The translations under genes and the position numbers were made by a program. From the NCBI GenBank assembly GCA_947476855.1, contig CANJSR010000024.1, positions 1 through 20,456 on the forward strand: a stretch of 20,456 nt of DNA, given 5' to 3'. Numbering within the stretch: the stretch's first letter is position 1; every line of letters starts with the position of its first letter. This document shows positions 1-8,457 of the stretch, piece by piece. The DNA is from Acetobacteraceae bacterium (GTDB lineage: Bacteria; Pseudomonadota; Alphaproteobacteria; Acetobacterales; Acetobacteraceae). The notes below the pieces were generated by a model, which was given only the letters and a program-made list of their open reading frames with translations, ran no database searches and was not told where the DNA came from.

Positions 1-1269
1 CACTCCGACATCGGCGGCGCGACGCATGGCGCCTACAACCCCGCCGCCACGGAAATCTGGCACGAGGGCCTGCGCCTCCCGCCCATGCGCCTCACGGAAA
101 ACGGTGTCCTGCGCGAAGACATCCTGGAGATGCTGGCGTTGAACGTCCGCCACCCCCGAGACTTCCGCGGCGACCTCGCCGCCCAGATCGGCTCCGTCAA
201 GCTCGGCGAACAACGCCTGGCAGCCGTGATCAAGGAATTCGGCGGCGCCACGCTGTCGGCGGCGGTCGAGGACATGCTCGACGCGTCCGAACGCCATGTC
301 CGCTCCACCGTCGCCACCTGGAAGGACGGCGAATACACCGGCGAAGCGGTGCTCGATGATGACGGCTTCGGCAAGACCAACATCGTCATCCGCGCCCGCG
401 TCACCGTCGCGGGGTCCGACGTCACCGTCGACCTGACGGAATCCGATCCGCAGGTCACCGGCTTCATCAACTCCTCCCACGCCAACACGCAATCGGCGGT
501 GGCGATGGCGTTTGCCTTCCTGCTCGATCCCGACGTCACCAAGAACGACGGCGCGCTGCGCCCGCTGACGGTCAAGCTCAAGGAAGGCACGATCGTCTGG
601 GCGCGGGAGGGCGCGCCGGTCACGATGTGCACCAGCCATTGCTCCAATGAAATCATCGAGGCGATCATCGTCGCCCTCTCCGGCGCTTGCCCCGAGCGGG
701 CCATGGGCGGCTGGGGCCGGCGGTTGCGCATCGCGCTGAACGGGCAGGACCCGCGCACCGGCCGCCGCTTCATCTGGCACATGTTCCAGTCTCGGCCAGG
801 CGGTGGCGGATCGGCCGCGGGCGACGGGTATTCGACGATCGGGGAATGGCACTCGGCCGGCGGCATCAAGTTCGGCTCGATCGAAGTCGCGGAAACCCGC
901 TTCCCCCTGGTGTTCGAAACCCATGAATACCGCCCGGGTTCGGCCGGAGACGGCAAGCACCGCGGCGGCTACGGCGGCGACATGCGCCTGCGAGTGGAAG
1001 CGGTCGGCAACTGCGTCGCCAACACGGCCGGCGAAGGCGTTGTGCATGGCGCGCGCGGGGTCCTCGGCGGCCAGGACGGCGCCCCGCACGACTACACGCT
1101 GCTGGCCCCCGACGCGCCACCGCGCCAGCTGAAAAGCAAGGAGATCAACGTGCCCGTTCCCACCGGCAGCGTGATCCATGTGCTGTCCGGCGGTGGCGGC
1201 GGCTGGGGTCCGGCGGCGGAACGTGATCCGGCGGCCCGCGCCCGCGACACCGCCCAGGGCCTGACCTGA
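1..1269 (+). CDS. hyuB: Hydantoinase B / oxoprolinase family protein, 5'-truncated by the window
   Basis: The reading frame is open from base 1, and its first visible residues are the family motif HSDIGG followed by an ATHGAYNPAATEIW-like stretch, so the true start lies upstream. About 422 residues are visible; the family usually has 520-580, so roughly 100-150 N-terminal residues are missing. Other family signatures are the Gly-rich GGYGGDMRLR segment and the C-terminal KEINVPVPTGS followed by a GGGGGWG tail. HyuB proteins pair with the ATPase subunit HyuA for ATP-dependent opening of hydantoin- or 5-oxoproline-type rings; the related acetophenone carboxylases share the fold, so the substrate is uncertain. 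The gene runs towards the LysE-family gene, with 28 bp between the stop codons. A HyuA gene lies on the same strand at 5427 but is not adjacent; another may lie upstream of the window. Confidence 0.93.
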   Translation, partial: HSDIGGATHGAYNPAATEIWHEGLRLPPMRLTENGVLREDILEMLALNVRHPRDFRGDLAAQIGSVKLGEQRLAAVIKEFGGATLSAAVEDMLDASERHVRSTVATWKDGEYTGEAVLDDDGFGKTNIVIRARVTVAGSDVTVDLTESDPQVTGFINSSHANTQSAVAMAFAFLLDPDVTKNDGALRPLTVKLKEGTIVWAREGAPVTMCTSHCSNEIIEAIIVALSGACPERAMGGWGRRLRIALNGQDPRTGRRFIWHMFQSRPGGGGSAAGDGYSTIGEWHSAGGIKFGSIEVAETRFPLVFETHEYRPGSAGDGKHRGGYGGDMRLRVEAVGNCVANTAGEGVVHGARGVLGGQDGAPHDYTLLAPDAPPRQLKSKEINVPVPTGSVIHVLSGGGGGWGPAAERDPAARARDTAQGLT

Positions 1270-1297
1270 GCTGAAACGCGGGAAGCCGGCGGACGCG

Positions 1298-1942
1298 TCA
1301 GCCGGGCCGCTTCGCCAAGGCGAGGCCAACACCCAGCGCCATCATCGCGCCTCCGGATGCCTGCCGCAGGCGCCTGATCGGCCGGGGGCGCGCCGTTGCG
1401 CCCTCGCGAATGCGGCTCGCGGCCAAGGCGACCACGACATCGACGAGCGTGTTGAGCGCTACCGACACGGTCCCAAGTACCACGAATTGCAAGGCAACGG
1501 AGCCCGTGGCCGGATCGACGAACTGCGGAATGAAGGCGAGGAAGAACGCCGCGGTTTTTGGATTGAGCGCTTCGGCAAGCACGCCCTCCCGAAACGCCCG
1601 GCGGGTTCCGACCGCCGCCCCGGTCCCACCGTTCAGGCCAGTGGCGGCGTCGCGGCGGGCGGCCTGCAGGGTGCGAAAGCCAATCCAGACCAGATAGGCG
1701 GCGCCCACCAGCTTCAGCACGGTGAATAGCTCCGCGCTTGCAAGCACGATGGCGGAAACACCGATGCTGCCGGCAAGGACGTGAACCAGGCCACCCAGCC
1801 CCGTGCCGAAACTGGACGCCAATCCTTCCGAACGCCCACCAGCAAGCGTGCGTGCCGCCACATAGAAAATGCCGGGCCCGGGCGTTACAGCGAGCAGGAA
1901 GGCCGCCGCGACGAACAGGATGAGTTGGTCCAAATCGAACAC
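1298..1942 (-). CDS. LysE/RhtB family amino-acid exporter
   Basis: This 214-residue inner-membrane protein matches the usual LysE/RhtB length. It opens with a hydrophobic helix carrying the family motif TPGPG (residues 20-24), followed by further hydrophobic segments around residues 45-70, 71-90, 130-145 and 150-175, and a terminal helix near 195-212. The internal ALNPKT motif followed by AAFFLAFIPQF (about residues 125-141) is typical of the family, where the Asn-Pro pair is conserved. Members export amino acids such as homoserine, threonine, lysine or arginine; the substrate cannot be read here. The start is GTG at 1942, with an AGGA-like ribosome site nine bases upstream. It lies downstream of the unknown operon on the same strand, with a 148-bp gap, so it may be transcribed separately. 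Confidence 0.9.
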   Translation of the reverse strand: MFDLDQLILFVAAAFLLAVTPGPGIFYVAARTLAGGRSEGLASSFGTGLGGLVHVLAGSIGVSAIVLASAELFTVLKLVGAAYLVWIGFRTLQAARRDAATGLNGGTGAAVGTRRAFREGVLAEALNPKTAAFFLAFIPQFVDPATGSVALQFVVLGTVSVALNTLVDVVVALAASRIREGATARPRPIRRLRQASGGAMMALGVGLALAKRPG

Positions 1943-2090
1943 CTGAACGGATCCTGAAGAAACGAACCTGAACCCTGCGTCGGAATTGCCCGCAGGGAAC
2001 TATCCGGATTTCGGGCATGACCGCATACCAATTTGCCCGGCCGGCAAGGCTGGAGCGGACGTCATGATAAACGGCCCGTGTCGTCCCCGA

Positions 2091-2876
2091 TCACATCCTA
2101 CCCCCCGACCAGTCCATCGCCGCCTTGCCCTTCCGCACCATCTGCTGGATGCGCGCCCCGGCGCCATTGGCGGCCGGCCGCAGGCTACCGCCGGCCATCC
2201 GTTCCGCCCCCGCGGCCATCGCGGCCATGGCGGCGTTCAGCAGGGCGGCCTCGGCCTCGATCCGCTGGGACACCACCGCGGCGTCATCGGCGATCGCGCG
2301 CAGCCCGTGATACAGGTCGGCGCCCACGCGCCGGACATCCGCCCCGCCGTCCGCCGGGGCGATGCCCGCCGCCTGTTCCGCCAGGTCGGCCGAACGCGCG
2401 GCCAGTGCCCGGGTCTCCTCGGCCACGGACTTGTCCGAGGTGCGCCGGCCCGCCAACCCGGCCAGGCTTTCGGCCAAGGGCCGCAGCCGCACCATCCGGT
2501 CCGACCCGCCGCCCTGGTCCATCGCGCCCACCATCAGCAGCAACTGCCCGGCATGCGCGGCCAATGTTTCCGCCAGGTTCTGTTCGGCCGAGATATCGAC
2601 CGCCACCCGCTCGGACAATTCGGTGAAGTCGCCGGCGGAGGCCTGGATCTGGGCGACCAGGTCGGAGGACGCCTCCGGCACCTCGTTCGCCCGGGCGACG
2701 GTCAGGCGCAGCGACTGGTCGGCGATCGTCTCGGCGCGGGCGGCCAGCAGGAAGATCATCCGCTTGGTCGCTTCCAGCGCCCGCAGCCGGTTGCTGACCG
2801 TCGTCAACGCGGTGGCCAGGCTTTGCAGCAGCGCCCGCTTCTCGGCCTGGAGTGTGTCCTCGGGGGACGCGCTCAT
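2091..2876 (-). CDS. Unknown helical protein, third gene of unknown operon
   Basis: I do not recognise this 261-residue protein. It has no signal peptide or membrane segment. Composition is rich in Ala, Leu, Glu and Arg, with long stretches predicted as helix: residues 8-60, 70-125, and 165-235, the last with repeats such as AALLNAAMAAMAAGAERMA. The pattern loosely recalls the helical-hairpin signalling domain of soluble methyl-accepting proteins, but no conserved hairpin-tip motif is visible, so I do not call it one. Its ATG overlaps the TGA of the preceding gene by the ATGA arrangement, with GGGA upstream, so translation is probably coupled. It is the last of three co-oriented genes. A coiled-coil or scaffold role is possible but is inference only. 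Confidence 0.75.
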   Translation of the reverse strand: MSASPEDTLQAEKRALLQSLATALTTVSNRLRALEATKRMIFLLAARAETIADQSLRLTVARANEVPEASSDLVAQIQASAGDFTELSERVAVDISAEQNLAETLAAHAGQLLLMVGAMDQGGGSDRMVRLRPLAESLAGLAGRRTSDKSVAEETRALAARSADLAEQAAGIAPADGGADVRRVGADLYHGLRAIADDAAVVSQRIEAEAALLNAAMAAMAAGAERMAGGSLRPAANGAGARIQQMVRKGKAAMDWSGGRM

Positions 2877-4159
2877 GGTCCCGGCTCCAGCAGGGACATC
2901 GCCGCCTCGGGCCCCGCGAGGATTTCCACCAGGCGTGCCGACCGCATCACCGACAGCCCGCCCGCGCTGGCCATCGCCTTCACCGTGGCGACGGTCTGCC
3001 GCAACTGGGCGTCATAGGTTTCGGCGCCGCCGATCTGGCGGGCCTCGGTTTCCAGTTCGCGCAGATGGCGGGCGGTCGTCTCCATCAGCGTCTGCACCGG
3101 CCGGTCGATCGAGCCCGCCATGGCCTGTATCGGTGTCAGCAGATCCTCCTTCAGGGCCTCGGCGAATCGGGTCCGGCAACTGGCATCGAGCCTCTGGCGC
3201 AGCGCCCGCAGCCGGTTCCGCCGCTTCTGGTCGCCGCCCCGTTCTTCCAGTTCCGACAGGAACGCACCGATCCGCCGGATTTCGACGGCGGCGGCGTCGA
3301 GGCCCATCCGCGCGACGCGGCTTTCGACCCCGGCCGGACGCTCCAGCATGTCCACCAGCGAGTCGGTGGCATGGTCGGCGGTGCGGCGGAAGGCGCCGGT
3401 GACGGTGGTGCCCGCCAGCGCGCGCAGCAGGGCGCCGCTATGGGGCAGCCGGACGACCAGCAGCGCCACCACCAGGGCCTGGGTCTCGGGCGCTTCCCCG
3501 GCGAGGTCGGCCAGCAGCGCCGTGATCGCGTCCTCGCCATCGCCGAGGACGCCGCTGGAGGCATCCTGGACCAGGGATTCGATCGCGGCTCGGCGGACCA
3601 GCACGGCGGCGACCCCGGTCGCGATGGGTCGGTAGACGGTCGTGTTCAGCCCCGAATCGGGCCATTCCATCGGCAGCGGCGCGATCGCCAGGATGCGCCC
3701 GGCCTGGGGCCACAGCAGCGCGCCGGCTTCCTCCACGACCGCGACATCGTTGGCGGTGCGTCCGGCGATCAGCGCGTCGATCCGCGCTACGTCGCGACCC
3801 AGCGCGATGCGGACGATACCGGCGAGCGGCATGATGGCGGTGCGCGGGATGGTCGGGCTGAAGGGTTGCCAGTCCCGCGCCTGCACCATCAGCGGATCGA
3901 GCGGCATGAACAGCAGCCGCTCGAACCGCAGCCGGCGCGGCGGGCGAAGCTGCACCAGGCGGCGGCGCAGCGGCTCGATCAGCGCATCCGCCACGCCGCG
4001 CTGGGTCATTTCATCCACCAGCGCCACGACCTGCCGGACCTGCTGGTCCGAGGCGGCGGTCAGCGTGCGCCGCATCGCCCGCAGATCGGCCGCGGATGGC
4101 GCGATGGCGCCGGGGGGAGCGCCAGGGGGGAGGGCCGGGGGGGACTGGACCTCGGACAT
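2873..4159 (-). CDS. Unknown protein, second gene of unknown operon
   Basis: This is a 428-residue protein without a family I can name. The frame is open 17 codons further upstream, but the chosen ATG at 4159 follows a good GGGAG ribosome site and lies only four bases after the previous stop, whereas the longer version would overlap the upstream gene. It begins with a Pro-rich stretch (residues 6-22). Then comes a helical part with a basic, aromatic segment, PPRRLRFERLLFMPLDPLMV (residues 73-92). The middle part includes hydrophobic helices near 220-240. The C-terminal part, from about residue 300, is charged and probably coiled coil. No signal peptide is evident. It is coupled to both neighbours, which points to a shared complex. 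The function is unknown. Confidence 0.78.
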   Translation of the reverse strand: MSEVQSPPALPPGAPPGAIAPSAADLRAMRRTLTAASDQQVRQVVALVDEMTQRGVADALIEPLRRRLVQLRPPRRLRFERLLFMPLDPLMVQARDWQPFSPTIPRTAIMPLAGIVRIALGRDVARIDALIAGRTANDVAVVEEAGALLWPQAGRILAIAPLPMEWPDSGLNTTVYRPIATGVAAVLVRRAAIESLVQDASSGVLGDGEDAITALLADLAGEAPETQALVVALLVVRLPHSGALLRALAGTTVTGAFRRTADHATDSLVDMLERPAGVESRVARMGLDAAAVEIRRIGAFLSELEERGGDQKRRNRLRALRQRLDASCRTRFAEALKEDLLTPIQAMAGSIDRPVQTLMETTARHLRELETEARQIGGAETYDAQLRQTVATVKAMASAGGLSVMRSARLVEILAGPEAAMSLLEPGP

Positions 4160-4163
4160 CCCG

Positions 4164-5276
4164 CTACACTCCCACCGCCCGCAGGTCCTCGTTCCGCGCG
4201 AGCAGTTCAAAGACGGTGGCGCCGGTGCGCCAGTCCTCGTTCAGCGGCACGAGGCGGCGGTGCTGGTTGACCCGGTCATCGCCACCCGCGCCGGCGAGGT
4301 CCGCGATCTCTCGCGGCAGGACCGGCACCAGCACGGCGATCTCGGCCAGCGCGATGCGCTGATCGGCGGGAGTCGCCGCCTGGCGCCACAGCAGGCAGAT
4401 CTGCTCCCACCCATCCAGCATCCATTCCGGCTGGCTGGCCAGGCGCGCCACGCCGTCGGGATCATCGGCCCAGTCGCGCAGCAGGCTGATCGTGCTGTCG
4501 GTGGCACGGTCCACGTCCTCCACCATCGCCGCCGTCAGGGACAATGTCAGGTCGGCGACCGCGCAGATCATCCCGGCATAGGGGGCCAGGGCGTTGTCGA
4601 TGTTGCGTTCCCGCCATTGGTTGATCTCCCCCCTGACCGCGCGCAGCAGATCGAGCGTGCGGCGCACCCGGGGCGGGCTCGACTGGGCGCGCACGCCGAT
4701 GTTGCGGAGCAGGTCGGTCAACCGCTCCAGCGCGGCGGCGACCCAGGCAGGGGTGCGTTCCATCTGGCCGGCGATGCGGGCGACGGCCCGCTGGGCGCGC
4801 TGCTCGGTGTCCCGCGCATTGGCCTTGCCCCCCGGTTCGGCGGGCGCGTCGGAATCGACCTGCTCCACCAGCGTCATCAGCAGCAGGTAGTTGCCGACGA
4901 CCAGCGCGTCGCGTTCGGCCTCGATGGTCCGAAGGGCGGCCTCCATCGCGGATTCACCGGCCATGCCGGCGGCGGCGATCTCGGTCGCCGCGTGGCGGAT
5001 GGTCCGGGGCGTGATCGCCTTCAGGTCGGCGACCTTCGTGATCAGGTGCCGGTCATGCACCGTCGGGCGGCAGAAGGTGCGCACCCCGGCCCAGTCCAGC
5101 ACATAGACCCCGCGCCCGCCCGAGGGGTTGGGCAGGATCATCTCGATCCCCGCGCCACGCCCCGGCCGCCCGCGCGAGCCGAAAAGCTGCGGCGTCGTGA
5201 AGGGCAGGGCGACGCCTCGTTCCAGGAACGTCGTCGGGAAATAGGGTTGCAGGGGCGGCAGTTGCGGGGCGGGCAT
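4164..5276 (-). CDS. Unknown protein, first gene of unknown operon
   Basis: This 370-residue protein matches no family I know. The N-terminal 90 residues are rich in Pro and Gly, with a GSRGRPGRGAGIEMIL segment and short beta-like stretches (GVYVLDWAGVRTF at 56-68). From about residue 90 onward it appears mostly helical, with Trp-rich patches (SQPEWMLDGWEQICLLWRQA at 281-300) and a C-terminal helix. There is no signal peptide. It leads a three-gene minus-strand operon whose next start lies four bases beyond this stop. The ATG at 5276 has only a weak AGG ribosome site. The gene is divergent from hyuA across 150 bp, so the operon promoter must lie in 5277-5426. Codon and base use resemble the neighbours, with no sign of recent transfer. 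Confidence 0.78.
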   Translation of the reverse strand: MPAPQLPPLQPYFPTTFLERGVALPFTTPQLFGSRGRPGRGAGIEMILPNPSGGRGVYVLDWAGVRTFCRPTVHDRHLITKVADLKAITPRTIRHAATEIAAAGMAGESAMEAALRTIEAERDALVVGNYLLLMTLVEQVDSDAPAEPGGKANARDTEQRAQRAVARIAGQMERTPAWVAAALERLTDLLRNIGVRAQSSPPRVRRTLDLLRAVRGEINQWRERNIDNALAPYAGMICAVADLTLSLTAAMVEDVDRATDSTISLLRDWADDPDGVARLASQPEWMLDGWEQICLLWRQAATPADQRIALAEIAVLVPVLPREIADLAGAGGDDRVNQHRRLVPLNEDWRTGATVFELLARNEDLRAVGV

Positions 5277-5426
5277 CGCGGGACCTGTGTGCGGAGGTCA
5301 GGCTAGGGCCCAGAGGTGAAGGAAGGGTTAACGCGGCGCCGGAAAAACACGCCCAGGAGCCGGACCAGGGGGCGTTTCCGTCCCCGCCACCATTGTGCGG
5401 GCGAGGGGAGCGGGTAATCTGCCCCC
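5277..5426. promoter_or_regulatory. Divergent intergenic region between unknown operon and hyuA
   Basis: This 150-bp gap separates two divergent start codons, so it should carry promoters for both the unknown operon (leftward) and hyuA (rightward). A short A-rich patch (GGAAAAACA near 5341) and GGGTTAACG near 5327 stand out from the GC-rich background. I cannot recognise a convincing -35/-10 pair or operator on either strand. The assignment rests on gene orientation alone. Confidence 0.4.
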
Positions 5427-7463
5427 ATGAGCTACACAATCGGTATCGACGTCGGCGGCACCTTCACCGACATCGTCGTCTCCGGCCCTGACGGCCGGAC
5501 CATCATCGCCAAGGCGTCCACCACCCCGCGCGACCAGTCGGACGGGGTGCTGGATGGCATCGCGCTCGCGGCCGAACGCCTGGGCCTGTCCGCGACAGAC
5601 CTGCTGGGCCAGACGGCGCGCATCGTCCATGGCACCACGGTCGCCACCAACGCGCTGCTGGAGGGCAAGACCGCCCGCATCGGCCTGCTGACGACCGAAG
5701 GCCACCGCGACGTGATCGAGATGCGGGAGGGTTTGAAGCCCGAGCGCTACAACCTCCGCATGGCCCCACCCGACCCGCTGGTGCCGCGCCGGATGCGCCT
5801 CGGCGTCAAGGAACGCACGCTGAACGACGGGACGGTGGAAACCGAACTGGACACCGCGTCTTTGAACGCCGCGATCGAGCAGCTTGCGGCCGAGGATGTG
5901 GCTGCCGTCTCGATCTGCTTCCTCCATTCCTGGCGCAACCCGGAACACGAACGCGCCGCCGAGGCCGCGGTGCGCGCCCGGATGCAGCAGGCCTATGTGA
6001 CCACGTCGTCGGACGTGCTGCCGCAGATCAAGGAATTCGAGCGGTTCTCCACCACCGTGGCGAATGCGGCGGTCGGGCCGGTGATCCGCAACTATCTGGG
6101 CCGGTTGCAGGGACGCCTGGCCGAGGCCGGATACGCGGGTGAGTTGCTGGTGATCCTGTCGCATGGCGGCGTGGCCTCGGTCGCCGAGGCGACGCGCCTG
6201 GCCGCTGGCACGGCGCTGTCGGGTCCCGCCGGTGGCGTGGCCGCGGCGGTGGCTTTGGCGCGGGAGGGGGTGGCGGACAATCTGGTTGCCTTCGACATGG
6301 GCGGGACCTCGACCGACATCGCCCTGGTGCGGGACGGGCAGCCGACCTTGTCGGACGGCAAGACGGTGGCCAATGCGCGGATTGCCTTGCCGAGCCTGGA
6401 TATTGTGACGTTGGGGGCTGGGGGCGGGTCGATCGGGAAGATTGATCGGTCCGGGCTGCTGGCGGTGGGGCCGGAGAGCGCTGGCGCTGATCCTGGACCC
6501 GCCTGCTATGGGCAGGGCGGCACTCAGCCTTCCGTCACGGATGCCAACCTTGTGCTGGGCTACCTGGACCCCAACAACTTCCTGGGTGGTCGCCGGACGC
6601 TGGATGTCGCGGCGGCGACGGCGGCGGTCGAAAGCGTGGCCTCCAAGCTGGGCATCGGCGTGGCGGAGGCCGCGGGCGGCATCCATCGCCTGGTGAACAC
6701 GCGCATGGCCGATGGCGTGCGGGTGGCCACCGTGCGGCGCGGCGTTGATCCGCGTGGGTTCACCCTGCTGGCCTTTGGCGGCGCGGCGGGGCTGCATGTC
6801 TCGGCCGTCGCGGCTGAACTCGGGATGGCGCGGGTGGTGGTGCCCGTCGCGGCCTCGGTTTTGTCGGCCTGGGGGATGCTGAACACCGACCTGCGGGTGG
6901 AGCTGACGCGCAGCCAGGGCCAGATCGCTGGGATCGACGTGGACGCGGTCCGCGCCTCCTACGCCGAGATGGAGAAGGAAGGCCGCCAGCGGCTGGCGTG
7001 GTTCGATGGCGAGGTCGCTGTCCAGCGCTCCGCCGACATGCGGTATGGGGAGCAGGTGTTTGAAATCCCCGTCTCCCTGGACGGGCTGGACTGGGCTTCT
7101 CCGACACTGGCCCTGGATATCGAGAACGCGTTCCACGCGGCGCATGAGCGGTTGTACACCTACGCGCTGCGGGACCAGCCGGCGGTGCTCGTGAACGCGC
7201 GGGTGTCGGCGATCGGGCGCCTGCCGGCGACCGCGAGCGGGGTAGGGGGCGGGGCCTCGGGGGAGGCTGCGCCCAAGGCTCAGCGGCGGGTCTATCTGGG
7301 TGGGTGGCTGGACGTGCCGGTGTATGACTTCCTGGCCTTGGCACCGGATCAGGTGGTGGCCGGGCCGGCGGTGGTCGAGTCGGACACGACGACGGTGCTG
7401 CTGCGGGCGAAGGACCGCGCGCGGTATGACCGGCGCGGGTGGCTGGACGTCGCGGTAGGTTAA
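5427..7463 (+). CDS. hyuA: Hydantoinase A / oxoprolinase family ATPase subunit
   Basis: This 678-residue protein has the full length of HyuA. The N-terminal phosphate-binding motif IGIDVGGTFTDIVV spans residues 5-18, HGTTVATNALLEGK residues 68-81, and the second actin-fold phosphate loop DMGGTSTDIAL residues 290-300. These are followed by TLGAGGGSIG (328-337) and the ESAGADPGPACYG block (350-362), all typical of the family. The protein is a cytosolic actin/hexokinase-fold ATPase that activates a hydantoin- or oxoproline-like ring and works with HyuB. The start is ATG at 5427; the upstream ribosome site is weak. Its TAA overlaps the stop codon of the convergent response-regulator gene within the palindromic TTAA. 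HyuB at 1-1269 is its only visible partner and is separated by 4.1 kb of opposite-strand genes. The substrate is not determined. Confidence 0.94.
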   Translation: MSYTIGIDVGGTFTDIVVSGPDGRTIIAKASTTPRDQSDGVLDGIALAAERLGLSATDLLGQTARIVHGTTVATNALLEGKTARIGLLTTEGHRDVIEMREGLKPERYNLRMAPPDPLVPRRMRLGVKERTLNDGTVETELDTASLNAAIEQLAAEDVAAVSICFLHSWRNPEHERAAEAAVRARMQQAYVTTSSDVLPQIKEFERFSTTVANAAVGPVIRNYLGRLQGRLAEAGYAGELLVILSHGGVASVAEATRLAAGTALSGPAGGVAAAVALAREGVADNLVAFDMGGTSTDIALVRDGQPTLSDGKTVANARIALPSLDIVTLGAGGGSIGKIDRSGLLAVGPESAGADPGPACYGQGGTQPSVTDANLVLGYLDPNNFLGGRRTLDVAAATAAVESVASKLGIGVAEAAGGIHRLVNTRMADGVRVATVRRGVDPRGFTLLAFGGAAGLHVSAVAAELGMARVVVPVAASVLSAWGMLNTDLRVELTRSQGQIAGIDVDAVRASYAEMEKEGRQRLAWFDGEVAVQRSADMRYGEQVFEIPVSLDGLDWASPTLALDIENAFHAAHERLYTYALRDQPAVLVNARVSAIGRLPATASGVGGGASGEAAPKAQRRVYLGGWLDVPVYDFLALAPDQVVAGPAVVESDTTTVLLRAKDRARYDRRGWLDVAVG

Positions 7464-8266
7464 GCGTCTCGCCCATGCTGCGTCCGGTTGGAAGCCCGGC
7501 GGTCACTGTAGGGCGCACTGTCGGTCTGGATCATGTCGAAGCCCACGAATACATAACCCATCCCGCGTAGCGAGCGCACCGCGTTGCCCGAATCGAGGTA
7601 AGGCATCAACGACCGCCGCAGCCGCGACAGCAGGTTGTCTACGGTCCGATCTGCCGCACCTGTATGTGAGCGTTGATACACGGCCCGGGAGATTTCGTCG
7701 CGGCTGACAGGCCGGCCTCGTCTGGTGGCCAGGAACACGAGCAGATCGAACTCCGCGCTAGTCAGTGACACCTTTGCGCCGGCTGGTGTGGTGAGTGTGC
7801 GTGAACGGTGCGACACTTGCCAGACCTCTTTGCTCGGTGGATGTGCGGAATGTGTAGGCGTGTAGGCGGATGGCCCACCGTCAAGCTCATGGCTGGTTCG
7901 GCGCATCACGGCCCTGATCCGCGCGAGGATTTCCCGTGATGGTTGCAGCTTCTGAATGAAATCGTCCGCGCCGGTTTCCAGCGCGATGATACGGTCGACG
8001 ATCTCTGCGTTATTTGTAATGATAATAACTGGACCATCGAACAGAAGGCGGATCCCTTCGAGCTCCCCGATCGAATCCCGACCGCCCACGATCTGATCCA
8101 GCAGGATGATGTCAAAGGTTTCCCCAGAAACCAGTTCGGTCACGCCCTTCAGCGTGTCGACGTGGTGGAGATCGTATCCGAAACTCCTGAGAAATCCGCC
8201 AAATTCCTCTGCGAATATCTGGTCATCCTCGACAAGGAGTATGCGCTGCTTTGCCTCGGCGTTCAT
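7460..8266 (-). CDS. OmpR/PhoB-type response regulator
   Basis: This is a 268-residue two-domain regulator. The receiver domain (about residues 6-125) has the acidic cluster E13-D14-D15, the phosphoacceptor D57 in the IILLD strand, T84 and K106. K106 is followed by Leu rather than the usual Pro, and T84 by Asn-Asn, both mildly atypical. The C-terminal winged helix (about residues 152-245) contains the AEFDLLVFLA helix, the recognition helix RTVDNLLSRLRRSL, and the wing RSLRGMGYVF. I choose the ATG at 8266 because the receiver fold begins immediately after it; the frame is open 18 codons further upstream but adds nothing conserved. The gene is divergent from a receiver-only protein and a histidine kinase, the likely cognate partners. 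Its stop overlaps that of hyuA. Confidence 0.93.
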   Translation of the reverse strand: MNAEAKQRILLVEDDQIFAEEFGGFLRSFGYDLHHVDTLKGVTELVSGETFDIILLDQIVGGRDSIGELEGIRLLFDGPVIIITNNAEIVDRIIALETGADDFIQKLQPSREILARIRAVMRRTSHELDGGPSAYTPTHSAHPPSKEVWQVSHRSRTLTTPAGAKVSLTSAEFDLLVFLATRRGRPVSRDEISRAVYQRSHTGAADRTVDNLLSRLRRSLMPYLDSGNAVRSLRGMGYVFVGFDMIQTDSAPYSDRRASNRTQHGRDA

Positions 8267-8457
8267 ATTAAATGTTCCAATGCCATGCACTATGTCCCGA
8301 TGCCTTGCGGAACCAGGCATTTTATATCCGATGACAATGAAATCTGCATAGATATTACTGATGCATATTACAAATTACAACACAATACGACAATATACAG
8401 AATACCTTTGTGCTAAAAATTTCGATAGATTTTGTTCACGGTTAAAAAGGGCCTGGC
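8267..8457. promoter_or_regulatory. AT-rich divergent regulatory region of the two-component locus
   Basis: This 191-bp region between divergent genes is clearly AT-rich against a GC-rich background, especially 8320-8450. It contains three ATTAC repeats at 8355-8359, 8368-8372 and 8375-8379, with TGCATA before two of them, and an inverted pair AATGCC (8279-8284) / GGCATT (8316-8321). OmpR-family regulators commonly bind direct repeats, so these are candidate operators for autoregulation, but the spacing (13 and 7 bp) is not the usual 10-11 bp. Promoters for both directions should lie here; I cannot fix a -10/-35 pair. Confidence 0.5.

Noticed and set aside
2091..2876. Methyl-accepting chemotaxis protein
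   Set aside because: The helical Ala/Glu-rich pattern is similar, but there is no membrane or sensor domain and no conserved signalling-tip motif.
4160..4210. 17-codon upstream extension of the second unknown-operon gene
   Set aside because: It overlaps the preceding gene, has an unlikely Cys/Arg-rich sequence, and the ATG at 4159 has a better ribosome site.
5328..7145. 605-codon open frame on the minus strand
   Set aside because: It is antisense to hyuA, whose motifs are unmistakable. The translation is rich in His, Arg, Gln and Gly with no domain, as expected for a shadow frame in GC-rich DNA.
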